A stretch of DNA of 64,000 nucleotides. It comes from Heloderma charlesbogerti (Eukaryota; Chordata; Lepidosauria; Squamata; Helodermatidae). Each line of letters begins with the position of its first letter. The first letter of the stretch is position 1. The notes below the pieces were generated by a model. The model saw nothing but the letters and a program-made list of their open reading frames with translations. It did no database searches and had not been told where the DNA came from. Position numbers and translations under genes: made by a program. Positions 39,001 through 51,000 of the stretch are shown here, one piece after another. Location of the stretch: assembly GCA_026122225.1 (NCBI GenBank), contig JANEZZ010001470.1, positions 744,001-808,000 of the forward strand, written 5' to 3'.

Positions 39001-42000
39001 AAGCCTAGCTTGTAGGATTTTGAGCATAACCTTGCTGACATGTGAAATGAGCACAATTGTACGGTAGTTTGAACACTCTTTGGCGTTGCCCTTCTTTGGA
39101 ACTGGAATGTAAACTGACCTTTTCCAGTCCTGTGGCCACTGTTGAGTGTTCCAAAGTTCCACGTTCCATGGGGTTTTCTTAGCAAGAATACTGGAGTGGG
39201 TTGCCATTTCCTTCTCCAGTGCACCACATTTTGTCAGAACTCTCTGCCATGACCTGTCCGTCTTGGGTGGCCCTGCACGGCATAGCTTATGGCTTCACTG
39301 AGTTACGCAAGCCCCTTCGCCACAACAAGGCAGTGATCCATGAAGCGGAAGTAACAGTTACTACCAAGTTTATCTCTCCCCCCACCCCCCAAAAAATCTC
39401 TGCATGCCAGCTTGTTTGCTCTGTCCCTGCCCCTAAGCAGGGATAGCGCGGGGAGAGAAGATTCAGCTGCTACAATACTCCACTGTTTCCAAGTTAGGGC
39501 AACAGAGTAGAATGCTATGTTTGCCCTGCCCAATGCAGGCTGTCAGTCACGTCAAAGGAAATGGGGAGAGGGAGGAGAAGGGGTGAACTTAGAACAGGAA
39601 GTTGCAATTGCCTGCTCCATCTTGATTTGTAACACTGCAATAATTACAGATGAGTAACTGGAAAAATGGCACAAACTTCAAACAAAACCAGATTCTTATA
39701 ATAATCATCTGTTTGCAATAGACTAACAAGAGTAAAGTTTCACTTTAGACTATCATTGTCATGCAAAGCTATATATATATCAGTCATCTGGACACTGATC
39801 AGATCTACGTGTACTGAAGTTCAACGATGCTACAGCATTAGATGCTACCAGACCATTCACAGGGCCTGAATACCAATAGGCTCATATTGATATATTTGTT
39901 TTTCCCACACATGTAATTTTAAGAAAAGACCAAGCATTTTTTCTGGTACAGAATACCAGGATACAGTCCCGAGTTGTTGAAGGAATGGTTTCTGTGATCA
40001 CTGATTATAATTCTAATCAAATACTATACATTAATGGGCATTAAACACAAATGCACAGAACCATTTAAGCATAATTTACATATTTATTTAAAAGTTATAT
40101 CCTGCCCTTCAATATTACTACTCCCAGTGGAGCTAAAAATAATGAGGTCTGTCTATATAAATCACAAGTGCAAAACATACACAAGTGGGAATGCAATCCT
40201 TGCCTAGCACCTACTTATTCATAAATGAAACTGTGCATATATATTTCCCACCCAAGACAGAGCACCTGTATCAAATAAAAGAACTGGCTATAGAAAAACT
40301 GTAGATGGCACTACATTGACTGAACATATAAGCTGGTTTTTAAAATATTAGAATATATGCCTGGTGACAGTAATGGTTTTTGAAAAATGATAACATTACT
40401 GAGTCTCCCTTGAAGCAAAAAAGATTAATACCTGACTGAACAGGAGATCACTGCCCTTTTGCGTCCCTGACACAGTCTGCGTATTCATTTAAAAAGCAGT
40501 TTCAGAGTTTATGTACATACTTGCAATGAATCTGTTTTGAGCTTCTCTTTGTGCTCCTCAGAGGAACGCAGCACCTCTCTATACAAATCTGCTGCCAGTG
40601 CATATTCATCTGAAAAATTAGCATATTTCAGACCAGATCATTGGGATATCTCTCTTCCAAATGTCCAATTACTTGCAACTGCATGTTCAATCCAATGGAA
40701 GTTCCTTAGCAGGGCTGGCCCAAGGTATTTTGCTGCCTGAAGCATAGGACAAGATGGCGCCCACCCCCTCCAGTTCCACATATAGAAGCCCATCAGATCA
40801 GCTGTTGAATCTTAGTTCAAACAACAAGTTAGTTTCGAGGGGACAGGCTCAGGCGGCATGGTACACTCCACCATGACTCCCTTCTCCCCAGTATCTGTGC
40901 TTGAGGCAGTTGCCCCCCTTTGCCTAATGGTAGGACTAGCCCCATTTCTTAGTAAGCACTTTCTTTTAAAGATAATTACGCTGCATCAATTAATTGTAAC
41001 TAGAAAGGAGCTGCAAAATGAATTTCCACTGTGCAAAAAAAGTAAAATTCCACTACTGTTAATTTTCATTTCAAGCTGTAGCAGGAGGGCATTCTCATGG
41101 GAAATCCTTCCCCCTTGGAAACAGAAGGCAGAGTCAATGTGAAACACTACTCAGAAAAGAGTCACATTTCTTTAGAACTGACACAACAAATCATCTGGAA
41201 CTTATACCCTCTTCTCTACCTGTCTAGCCCACCATTGCTTACTTAGCACAGGAGGCAGTGATGGTATGATCTAAAACTGGCTGGGAAAAGAGCAATGCAC
41301 CTTTCCAGGCTAGAGAGCAACTGTTGTTTCGGTTGCCCTGGGGTTCATCAAAAGATGACAGCTTTCTTCAAAATATTGGATTACTTCACCAAGGTTTTGT
41401 CTGCCTTTAACTCTGTTAATGCAGGCCACAAATAAAGCAGTCAACCTTCTTTACCTGGTAGATTTGAGGAAGTGTGGGGACAAGGGTTCTGTCAACTGCA
41501 TACAAAGTTTTTTGGCCACTGTGTGAACAGAATGCTGGACTAGATGGATCCTTGGTCTGATCCAGCATGGCTCTTCTTATGTTCTTAAAGATTTTAAATT
41601 CCCATATCCTTTCTGCTGACGATTAGGTAAAGTCAACTGGATTCTTCCAAGATGTGCTTCATGGAAGCTCACACCTGGTAGCCAGACCTCAGTATGTTGA
41701 TCTTGTTGCCCTTCCCAAACCTCTCTCTACCTAAAAATCTGTTTGGAAGTGGGGGGGTGGGGAGGAGAGGATATGGCTGTTGTTGCCTTGGCAGAAAATA
41801 GGACTGGGGCAGGAGCTCTCTAGAAGCTATGCTATACTTCAGCAATGATTCCAGTCCAGTTCAGACATAACAGAAAACCATGGTTTCCTGCTATGTGAAT
41901 GAGCCTGCACAAGCCTCTGGACTGCACACTCCCCACTTTTTCCCCTTTCAGTTTTATGACGACAAAGAGATCAGAAACATCCACTTCTGATTTTAATCAA

Positions 42001-45000
42001 ATGATAGTTCTCTGAGATGCCCAATCTCTGGGAACTGTGGTTTGTTTTAACTCTATTTAGTGAGAACAAGCCAGGATCAAACCATATTTTCAAATCCTGT
42101 CTTTCTCACTAACTAGAGTTAAAACAAACCCCAATTCCCAGAGTTTGGACTTAATGAGGAATACTGGATGCTTCTAGTCTCCTTATAGCTAGCAAAGTAG
42201 AGTGGGGTGGGGGTGGGGACCAGTGGCTCAGGTGAACCAGTGGCTGAGGCAGACTTGTTCACATAGCAGGAAACTAGAGTTTCCCCTTGCATATGAACCA
42301 GGCTTCAGTCTAAGAGGGGGAAACCTCTTTCTTTCCATGGGTCTACCTTCTTTTCTTATTCCCAGATATCCCAGATTATATCCCAGATATAAGAATGTGC
42401 TACAGCAACCAGCTAGGAAGATCACTGCAAAGAATTAGATTACTAAATTGCCAAACATCTACATTTGGAAGCTTGAAAAAGTCAGACCAACGAACTCATT
42501 CCAGCGTTAAAATCAACTGATTCTAACAGTGAAATTCTGTGTGTACCCAGTGAAACAGGTCAACATTTTATAACAAATGATCTTTGACAAAAACAAACCT
42601 ACCAAAAAACAAAGGATGCAATTTAAATCTGGTTTAAATCATACATTTCAATTCAACTGTAAATTATATTGGTGATATATCAGAGTCACTTTTGCTAATA
42701 ATTTCGCTTATAATATTGTACAAAAGAGCTGAAAAACAAGGAGTAACAACTAAAAATGGTGATAATTATGAACTGCCTTTCCTTATCTTCAAGCTTGCTT
42801 TAAAACAACCCCCTTTAAAATAATATGTTATAATGTAATCAACAAATATGTGCTGACAAATGAAGTGCAATCAGGCTTATCATAGAATCATAGAATAGTA
42901 GGGTTGGAAGAGGCCTATAAGACCAATATTGTAAATGTTTGATTCTATCCCATTCTTACTAAACAAAGCTATATTAACTACCCATTGTTAGAGCCAAGTA
43001 TTTATTACTTAGATGTAGAGTTGCCTGCTTCAGGGCATGTTGAACGATGTAGTGCATAATCTATATTTAGAGATACAAATGTGGTTTTTTCTTCTTCAAG
43101 CTGTTCTTTTAACAGAGCAACTCTGGTTTCTCTCACTGATGATGGCCAGTGCCAACAGCATAATCCAGCCTACCAGCTGTTGCCAACTTGAGATGAGTTC
43201 TCTTATTTAAGGAAGAATTACAGGGGTGCGAAGAAGCAATTTTTCAAAGCTTTGCTTAAGGGGCTAATTGAACAGTACTGTATTGATTCAGTTACTTAAC
43301 TGTTACAGGCAGCGTCACAGATTTATGAATGTACTAAGTTTTCAGAACATTGCAAATCCAAATCTAAAATAATAATAAAGGTTATTGGAAGTCATTCATG
43401 ACATGCCCTCTTATTAATATATTTTATATATTTGTTTTTCAACTAAACTGTTCACAACACTTATGAAAAGAAAAGACTATATTAAATATTGTCATGTTTT
43501 TTCCCTTCATGAGTTCAAATTCAAAACCAGTAGCCGCTTATCACAAAAACTGCACACAAACTAGGTATATGTGCAGGAAATTCCCATTAATTACACCAAG
43601 AGACCGTATTTGTGTTGAATATGTCCTCCAAAGTCCACCTTTGTTTAGCTACCTCCCACTGATTATTTAAGCCTGAACTGGACAGCATGTTGCCCTGGTA
43701 CTAGGGTTTACAGTCCACTATTCTAATGGTACAAATATGTAACTTTTTGTAACAAAATGTTGCAGCATATTATCACCTGCTAACTGGAGTACTCCTGTTC
43801 AGGGAGTTTCACCCAGCCAGCCAATCACGCTCTTCTCCAGGATAGTATAAGCTGCAACCAGCCGAATTCATTCTCCCCTCTTGGTTTTCACTATTTCTTT
43901 CCCATGGGACTCAACATCGCATGGCTTTTGACTGCCGCTAAATACGCTCAGTCCTCATTAGACTGGGCGGAATCCAATCCAATGCACCCGCTAATTCTCT
44001 TGCGCCCCGCAGATTCTGTTGCACATATGGTGGGTTCTGCTGATTCCGCTGCGCAAGCAGGACCTAATGCTTGCATGACAGAGATTTAACGCCTCCCAGA
44101 GGAAGCCCTGAAATAAGCGGATAAATTCGTTTCTCAATTGGGACAGGTCAGCGGAGCTCCCTTATATGAGCTCCACCAACCTGCCCCATACCAGAAACAA
44201 GAGTTTTTGCTCATTTCCAGTTGCCCCAGAAGTGCTAAATCTTTGTTCTGCAAATGTTAGGAAGGGAGAGGGTTTGTTATCCTCAGGTTTACTTCTGCAA
44301 ACCTCAGGGCTCCTCCCACCAAGCATGCCAATACATCCCATCTTGTTTCTTAGAGAGCCCACTTTGGGTCCATTTCTTCTGGCATGAGGGCACTGAGTTC
44401 ACTGTTAGAGGGTGTGATGCATTACCTTTAAGACCACCTATGTTATGGGCTAAGCTCTGAATGTGCTCCCTTATTTCCTCTGCCCCTTGAATCCTCTTCT
44501 CAGATTAACCAAGTAATTTCTTCCCTATTTTGTGCCAACTGAAAAGAAAACATGCTTTCTGGGTTTTATCCCACCTGCAATGACAACATACTTGCAGGTG
44601 GGAGGGGTGGTTATGAAAATGACAGTTGTTAGATTGTGTTTTTGTCCTATAAAATCGTTCTCCTTGATGGTCTCTCCTTGATAGTAAAACCGTTCTGCAT
44701 AGAATGGATCACTTCTTCAGGTCAACCAAAGTCTTGGGCTTATTCTCCAAGTTTTATTACTTATATGCCATAAAAATATAGATCCAGTTCTGTCTCAGGA
44801 ATACAATGAATAGTGATGCTTAAAGGCTTTGAAAGGCATAAAATGACTCATGATGTAACAGACCCATACAGATATGGCGGGGACAGCGGCGGCTCAGGTA
44901 AGGTCCTGGCACGGCTGGGCTGGGGGCGCCAAAGCTCTGAAGCACACTGAGTGCTTTGGGGAACCCCTGACCCACTCCAGGTTGCTTCCTGCCCCCTCCG

Positions 45001-48000
45001 CTTCGCCTTGGAAGGGGCTCAAAGTGACCAAAGTAGCCCGCTTTGACTCGGGGTTCGGGCCTTGGGCCAAAGTGGTGCACAGCCCTACTTAAAACCAAGG
45101 CACTACCATCATAAACATTTACTGATATTCACACTAGGCCTCTGTATCTAGCCTGTTACTTTTGCCTGGGGGAATCTGTGGCAAAACAACCGCCCAGTTG
45201 GATTTAGACTAATTTGGAACGTGCGCGTGCGCGTGCTCGCACACACACACATGCACTTACTTCATCTCAAAAGTGGCTATCACGTTCACAAGAACTACAA
45301 CACATTATTTTCAGCTTGTTTTACCTTTAATAATATGAATACCAGCTAAGCCGTTCAGAGCACAAACCAGTTGTCTATGGACTTCCTCACATTCTGTCCG
45401 ACATTTTTTCTGCAGTGATGTTAGAAGCTCTTCCATTGTCATTGTGCTGGAACAGAGACCCAAAAACGAATGGTAGGCACGCAGTGTGCGACACAGATCC
45501 CAAATTCACCCTCTTCAAAAATGTACTTAATATGGCAACAAACTGAAAGGCCTAGCAACTGCTGTAATTTAAAAATGATGCTGTTCTACTGTTGTTATTT
45601 ACCAACTATTTCCCAGTTACTACACAGAACAAAGTATGGATACAGTCCCTACCCAGACAAGAGGCCCTGATAAGAATTGCCCTGTATATAACAGTTATGA
45701 GGTATTTGCTTTGTGTGGCCTCTGTGAGGCAATAATGTATCTGAGTAGGCCTGAGGCCTCATTTTGTTACTGTCAATGGCCTGTTTAGTAGTTGCTGAGT
45801 GACAATCTGAAGAGGGAGAGAGAGACAGTAACTTTGAATATTGTTATATGGGACCTGGATCAGGTCAATTCAAGCCTGATTGGCTGGGAATTCTAGCTAG
45901 GTGGAAAAAAGATGGTTGGGAAATGACAGTTAATGTATGACAATTGAGAGAGCCTGTGGACAGAGGGAGAAGGTCTGCTGGTTGGTGTGGGGTGTTTTAA
46001 AAAGACTAGGAGAAAGCTGAGGAGAAAGTGAATAGCTAAGGCTTGAATATTAAGCTATTCTTTCCCTTGGGGATAACCATATGTGGCTGGTGAAGATCAG
46101 GAGTAAGGAGCAGGTGGGTGTGTTATGCCAAGAGGCTGCCAGAAGATCTTGCTAGCAGGCAGTAAAAGCCCAGATAAACTGTCCAAGCAGCCAGATATAC
46201 AATGGGAGGAGCTTTGATGTCAAAGGAAGACTGTACCCAGAAGCTAGGACCTGGTTGTAAGGGTATTTGGCTGGGGTGGGGGTTAAGGGAATTTGGCCTG
46301 AGGTAAAGTAAGTCCTTAGAGCAGGGGTCCTCAACCTTTTTGGACCTGTAGGCGCATTTGGGAATTTGAGAAAGTGCTGTGGGCACCACTACAAAATGCC
46401 TAATCAGTGGATCGCTGCTTTGGCGTCTACCTGATATGTTTATGGATCTTAGGCTGCATCTTATTCTGCAAACTTTTTTGTTTGTGTGTTTTGGACACCA
46501 CAATGTTGCTTTAATAAGGGATTGTTTAATTCAGCTAATTGCTGGTGGTGCAATACACGTAATGCGTCTTTTAAACATATTTTGGCAATGTCCTGTAGTT
46601 GCTTCTTTTCAGGAGGAGGTTATTCCACAGATACATTTTGTATTGGAACAGTCTTTAATATTCACTGATGTATGCACTCTTTTAAATTATTTATCTGCTT
46701 CATGGAAATTAATGCACGGTTAGTGTAAATGGATTCTCTGGGCCCTTCTGACGGCTACAGGACTGATATTACAACATTCATGGCAATGAATTTAGGACCT
46801 TACAATGCTATCAATATTTGAATGGGTGGCATATAGATACCACTTTCAAATGGATACTTATTTGGATATTTGGTCTGTTTTTGTTGAAGCCTATGTTTAA
46901 TTGCTAGAAAGTTGTATGCACTTCATATAAATCCATGTATGTATAGTAAAAAAAAAAAAGTAATTAATTAATTAATACAATTTCAGGTGCCCACAGGCAC
47001 CACATTGGAGACCCTTTCATGGGTGCCACTGGATGGGTGCCACAGCTGCTGTGTTGGGGGGCCCTGCCTTAGAGGCTTGTAACAGCAAGTGACTCTCAAG
47101 TCCTAAAGAATTGTCACTAAGTAGTCTTTTGAAAACCCTGAAGTAAACATTTGTAATCCCTTATGTACAAAATATCCCTTTAATAAATTACTTGTTTAAT
47201 TGTTCATCTTGTCTGCAGTGTTAGTGCCCTTCTCATCCCTAAGACTCTTCCACCAAGATACTAGGAGGTTTTAAAGTATTCTAACAGAATTGGTGGAATC
47301 AGAAACGGGTCAGCTTGTGGAACACCGAGTTATAGTGGCAGAGAGTTTCTTATGCCCAGAAATATAAGCATTTACTTTAAACAAGAAACCCCATATGTGG
47401 GATTGGCTAGCAAAGGAGCACATTCCCTATAGGTGGTGGTAGTGCTGGGGAGAGGAAATCCCCCATGACCTGTAATCCACATTATTTGCAGAAGGTTGGA
47501 AAGGTGATGGGGGACTACATTGATTGACTTAAAGAAGAGGAAAGTGACATGACTAACAGGGGAACTTGTTATTCTAGCATAGTGCAGAATAGGACATGGC
47601 AGAAGAAATGAATGAAGGAGAGAAAGGAATCAAAGTTCACAATTCAGCTCCTGTACTAAAAGGAATTTGAGAAAGTCAAAATGTGGATTTTTTAAAAAGG
47701 CATGCTCTGCAGAAAACTGCATATTCAGTGGAGGATCCAGACAAAGGGCCTAATATAGTCCCACGTCTAAGCTAAGAAAGTTTGAGCCAAGGCATTATCT
47801 GAATAGGAGACAACAGATAACTTATCAGCCTTTCACAACCTGGTGCCTTCCAGATGTGTGGAATTACAACTGTGATCATTCCCAGCCAGCATGGCTAATG
47901 GCCACACTGGCTGGGAATTATGGAAGATGCAGTACAACACACCTAGAGGGCACCAGGTTGGGGAAGGGTGTCATATATTCTGCTCTGAACTCCACAGAGG

Positions 48001-51000
48001 GCAGGATACAAAAGCAAAATATACTCGCTTGCTAACAAGGTCAAGGTGTGATAAAGATGACAGGCTCCCTGTTTGAATTCTCATGTTTGCATTATTCAGA
48101 ACTTCTGGTACTTACTTTTTTGTTCGTGGATATAAATGTAAAAGGATACCCATGAGCTCTTTCATGTTCCCATTCTAAAAATCGCCCATTGCTCTCAAAA
48201 GGAAAGAGCCTAGAATGAGATTTTTTCCCCCTGCAGTGCTTTTTATAGCAGCTACTTGTTTTGTTGCTGTGCTCTTCTACTGCAGTTGCTATGTTGCTGC
48301 CACCCATGAACATTACATTGAAGTCTATAGTCCATTTAAGACTTTGTCCTACCTACACATTTCGTGAATGTACAGCAACAATTTAATCAGTAAGATGGCA
48401 AAGATTAGTGGAAATGCTCCCTTCCCAATATAGGCTGGTATTAGAATATTTCTAGAACAAGGGTATGAATTGTTCACAAAACAGATTTCACACTGATATC
48501 TATGCTATTTCTTCTCCAGGAGCAGAGTGTAGAAACCAGTAATTTGTAGAGTTGAAAAGCAATAATCAATTAATCAGTACATTTATTTCTTTGTTGCAAA
48601 TCAAAATGTGATTTTTTAATTGGATTTTAATTGGAGCTGGGTGCTATGAAAGATTCTTTGGCACTATTGGTTTCATTGTAAACAGTCTTGAGTCAAGTAA
48701 TTTATTTTAGATGATTTTCCAAATAGACTATGTGGGTTATTTAGTTGAGAATAAGTTATCAAAGCGCTACAGATAACCTCAAAACATCACTTCTAACGGA
48801 AATATGGTTCATTTTACTTAAACTACAAATAGTTTAAGGAGGCGTTTCTTTCCTCATGGCAAAAAGAAGATCCTGCTGTCCTTAAGAGCAGTGAATGGAC
48901 TTTCATGACTGTCCCCATCTCCCCTCCTCCAGAAGGGTATCTTTATTTAACTCTTGATATTGCCATTGTCAAATTCTGCTATTCCATCAGGAAAACTGCA
49001 TTAAAAGGTGGCAGACTCATGTCTTTAATGCAGGTCTGCCCCAGTCATGTGTAAAGCAGGGCCTGGGGATGTGATTTAAACACACAAAAGCAGTACATGG
49101 ATGGGAGGAAAACTGAGCACTGCCCTGCACTTGCCCAACTGTCCAGGTCATTTTTCCTCATCCAGGCTCCAATATAGGAACCAAGCCAGGCTAGGAGAAA
49201 GGGCTGTGGATACCAAAGTGGCAGATTGGGAGAAAGGTTCATTATCTTCTGCCTGTGTACGCCTTTTGTGTTTTAAATTGCACTCCCACCACCTGATTTA
49301 TACATGATTGGGGCATATCTGTGGCTAAAGTTCAGGTCTGCTGCCATCACACATAGCTTTGCTTTATGTTGCATCAAAGTGTAACATAAAAGAGATTGCT
49401 TTGCAGAAAACTGGGCAGCTCCACACTCTTAGCACCAATTTCAAGATACAAGGTTCTGGCTTATGGCATCTGGGAAGTCCACAGAATAGATCTGTGGTGG
49501 ACTGGTACAGCCCCAACTCAGTGAGGAGAGACTGGGACTGTAATATTGAGAGGAAGCCACAGGATTGGGGAACCTCCTCTCAGATGAAACCTTTCTGAGT
49601 CTCCGTGACTCAGACTGATAACCCTAAAAATAAGTACGAGCTAGTAGCAACGATACCTAGGAGGTAAGTATACATTCTCTTGGGCAGCAATGCAAGGACC
49701 CAGATGCTGTATGTCTGAACTTTGTATCTTGAAATTGGTGCTACTGCTAGTACTACTGGCTGTATATTTGAGCAGGGTGGTGAACTCAAACACCACAAGA
49801 CACCACCAATTTCCCTTTAGTTGATCTATGATGCTTAAAAAGAATGTGTGGAGCTGCCCAACTACAATAGGCTAAATCTATTTGCATAATTTAGGCCAGA
49901 CTTTCCCAATCCAATACCCTCCAGATGTGTTGGACTATGACTCCCATCATTCCCAGATGGCTGTGGGTAATGGGAGTTGTAGGCCAATACATCTGGAAGG
50001 TACCAAGTTGGGAAAGGCTAGTTGAGTCTCTTTTTATTTCTTTACTCAAATTGTTATCTCAGAATATTATTTAATCTGTTAAAGGCAAGATTAAAATGAA
50101 AACACATTCTTTTTCAATAGTTTTAGGGTGGCACAGAGCCTGAGCAGATTTCCACATGTGCTTCTTTAGATGCAAGCCATACTGACTAAAAACACGGACT
50201 GGTATCTTAGTTTTGTATTTTATCAGAAATGTGAACTCCAAGAATCATTAATGTTCAATCAGGTGGAGTATTAAGACCACTGTGGGCTGTATCACCTGTT
50301 GCCCTGCATGTAGAATATAAACACATTTTATATGAATATCAGAGCTTACAGGTGCTTTTGAGCACCATCGTGTAAACACAGCTTCAAGAGAAAAGCTCTC
50401 CATAAGTACTGTATTTCTCCTAGAGTCAATGCTTACAATATCAGGTCCAAAATACTAAAGAATTACTTAAAGATTTCTCTTTCACAGACTGAACTGGGTG
50501 AATTTTACTCAAATTGATTTTAGAGTAGATACTGAAAGACCAGATACACAACACTAATATGAGAGGTCTTCCAGTTTAAGAAGAAATGAAATTAACCTTT
50601 TCTGCAGAGGCAAGAATTCCCCACGAACAGCTTGCGGGTGGCAGCAGGCCTGTCGCAGGCGCAACAAAGGGTACAGAATAGAAGCAACTGTCCTCCTATC
50701 CAAGCTGCTAAGCTTGAGGGACCAATCAGAAATCTTCCTGAGCTTTGCCAGAGCATCCTGGCAGCACACCTCATGCTGGCGATGATAAAAGTGTCTCTCC
50801 ACAGGAGAAAAATGAAGCCAGTGTATCTCTTCTGTTTGAGGAGGGATCTGAATCTAACAATAAATGAAACAATAAATGAGTAACTAAAGTTTTAAGTAAG
50901 AATGTTAGCCATGAAGAGGGTCTTAGAACTTAAGTGTTTACTTGATCAATCACGTCCTTCTTTGCTGACCTCCACATTATCTTGGCTATGAAGTTGTAGA

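Noticed and set aside
46379..46723. 114-codon ORF as a gene
   Set aside because: Part of a hAT element; the related copy at 32406-32654 has the frame broken.
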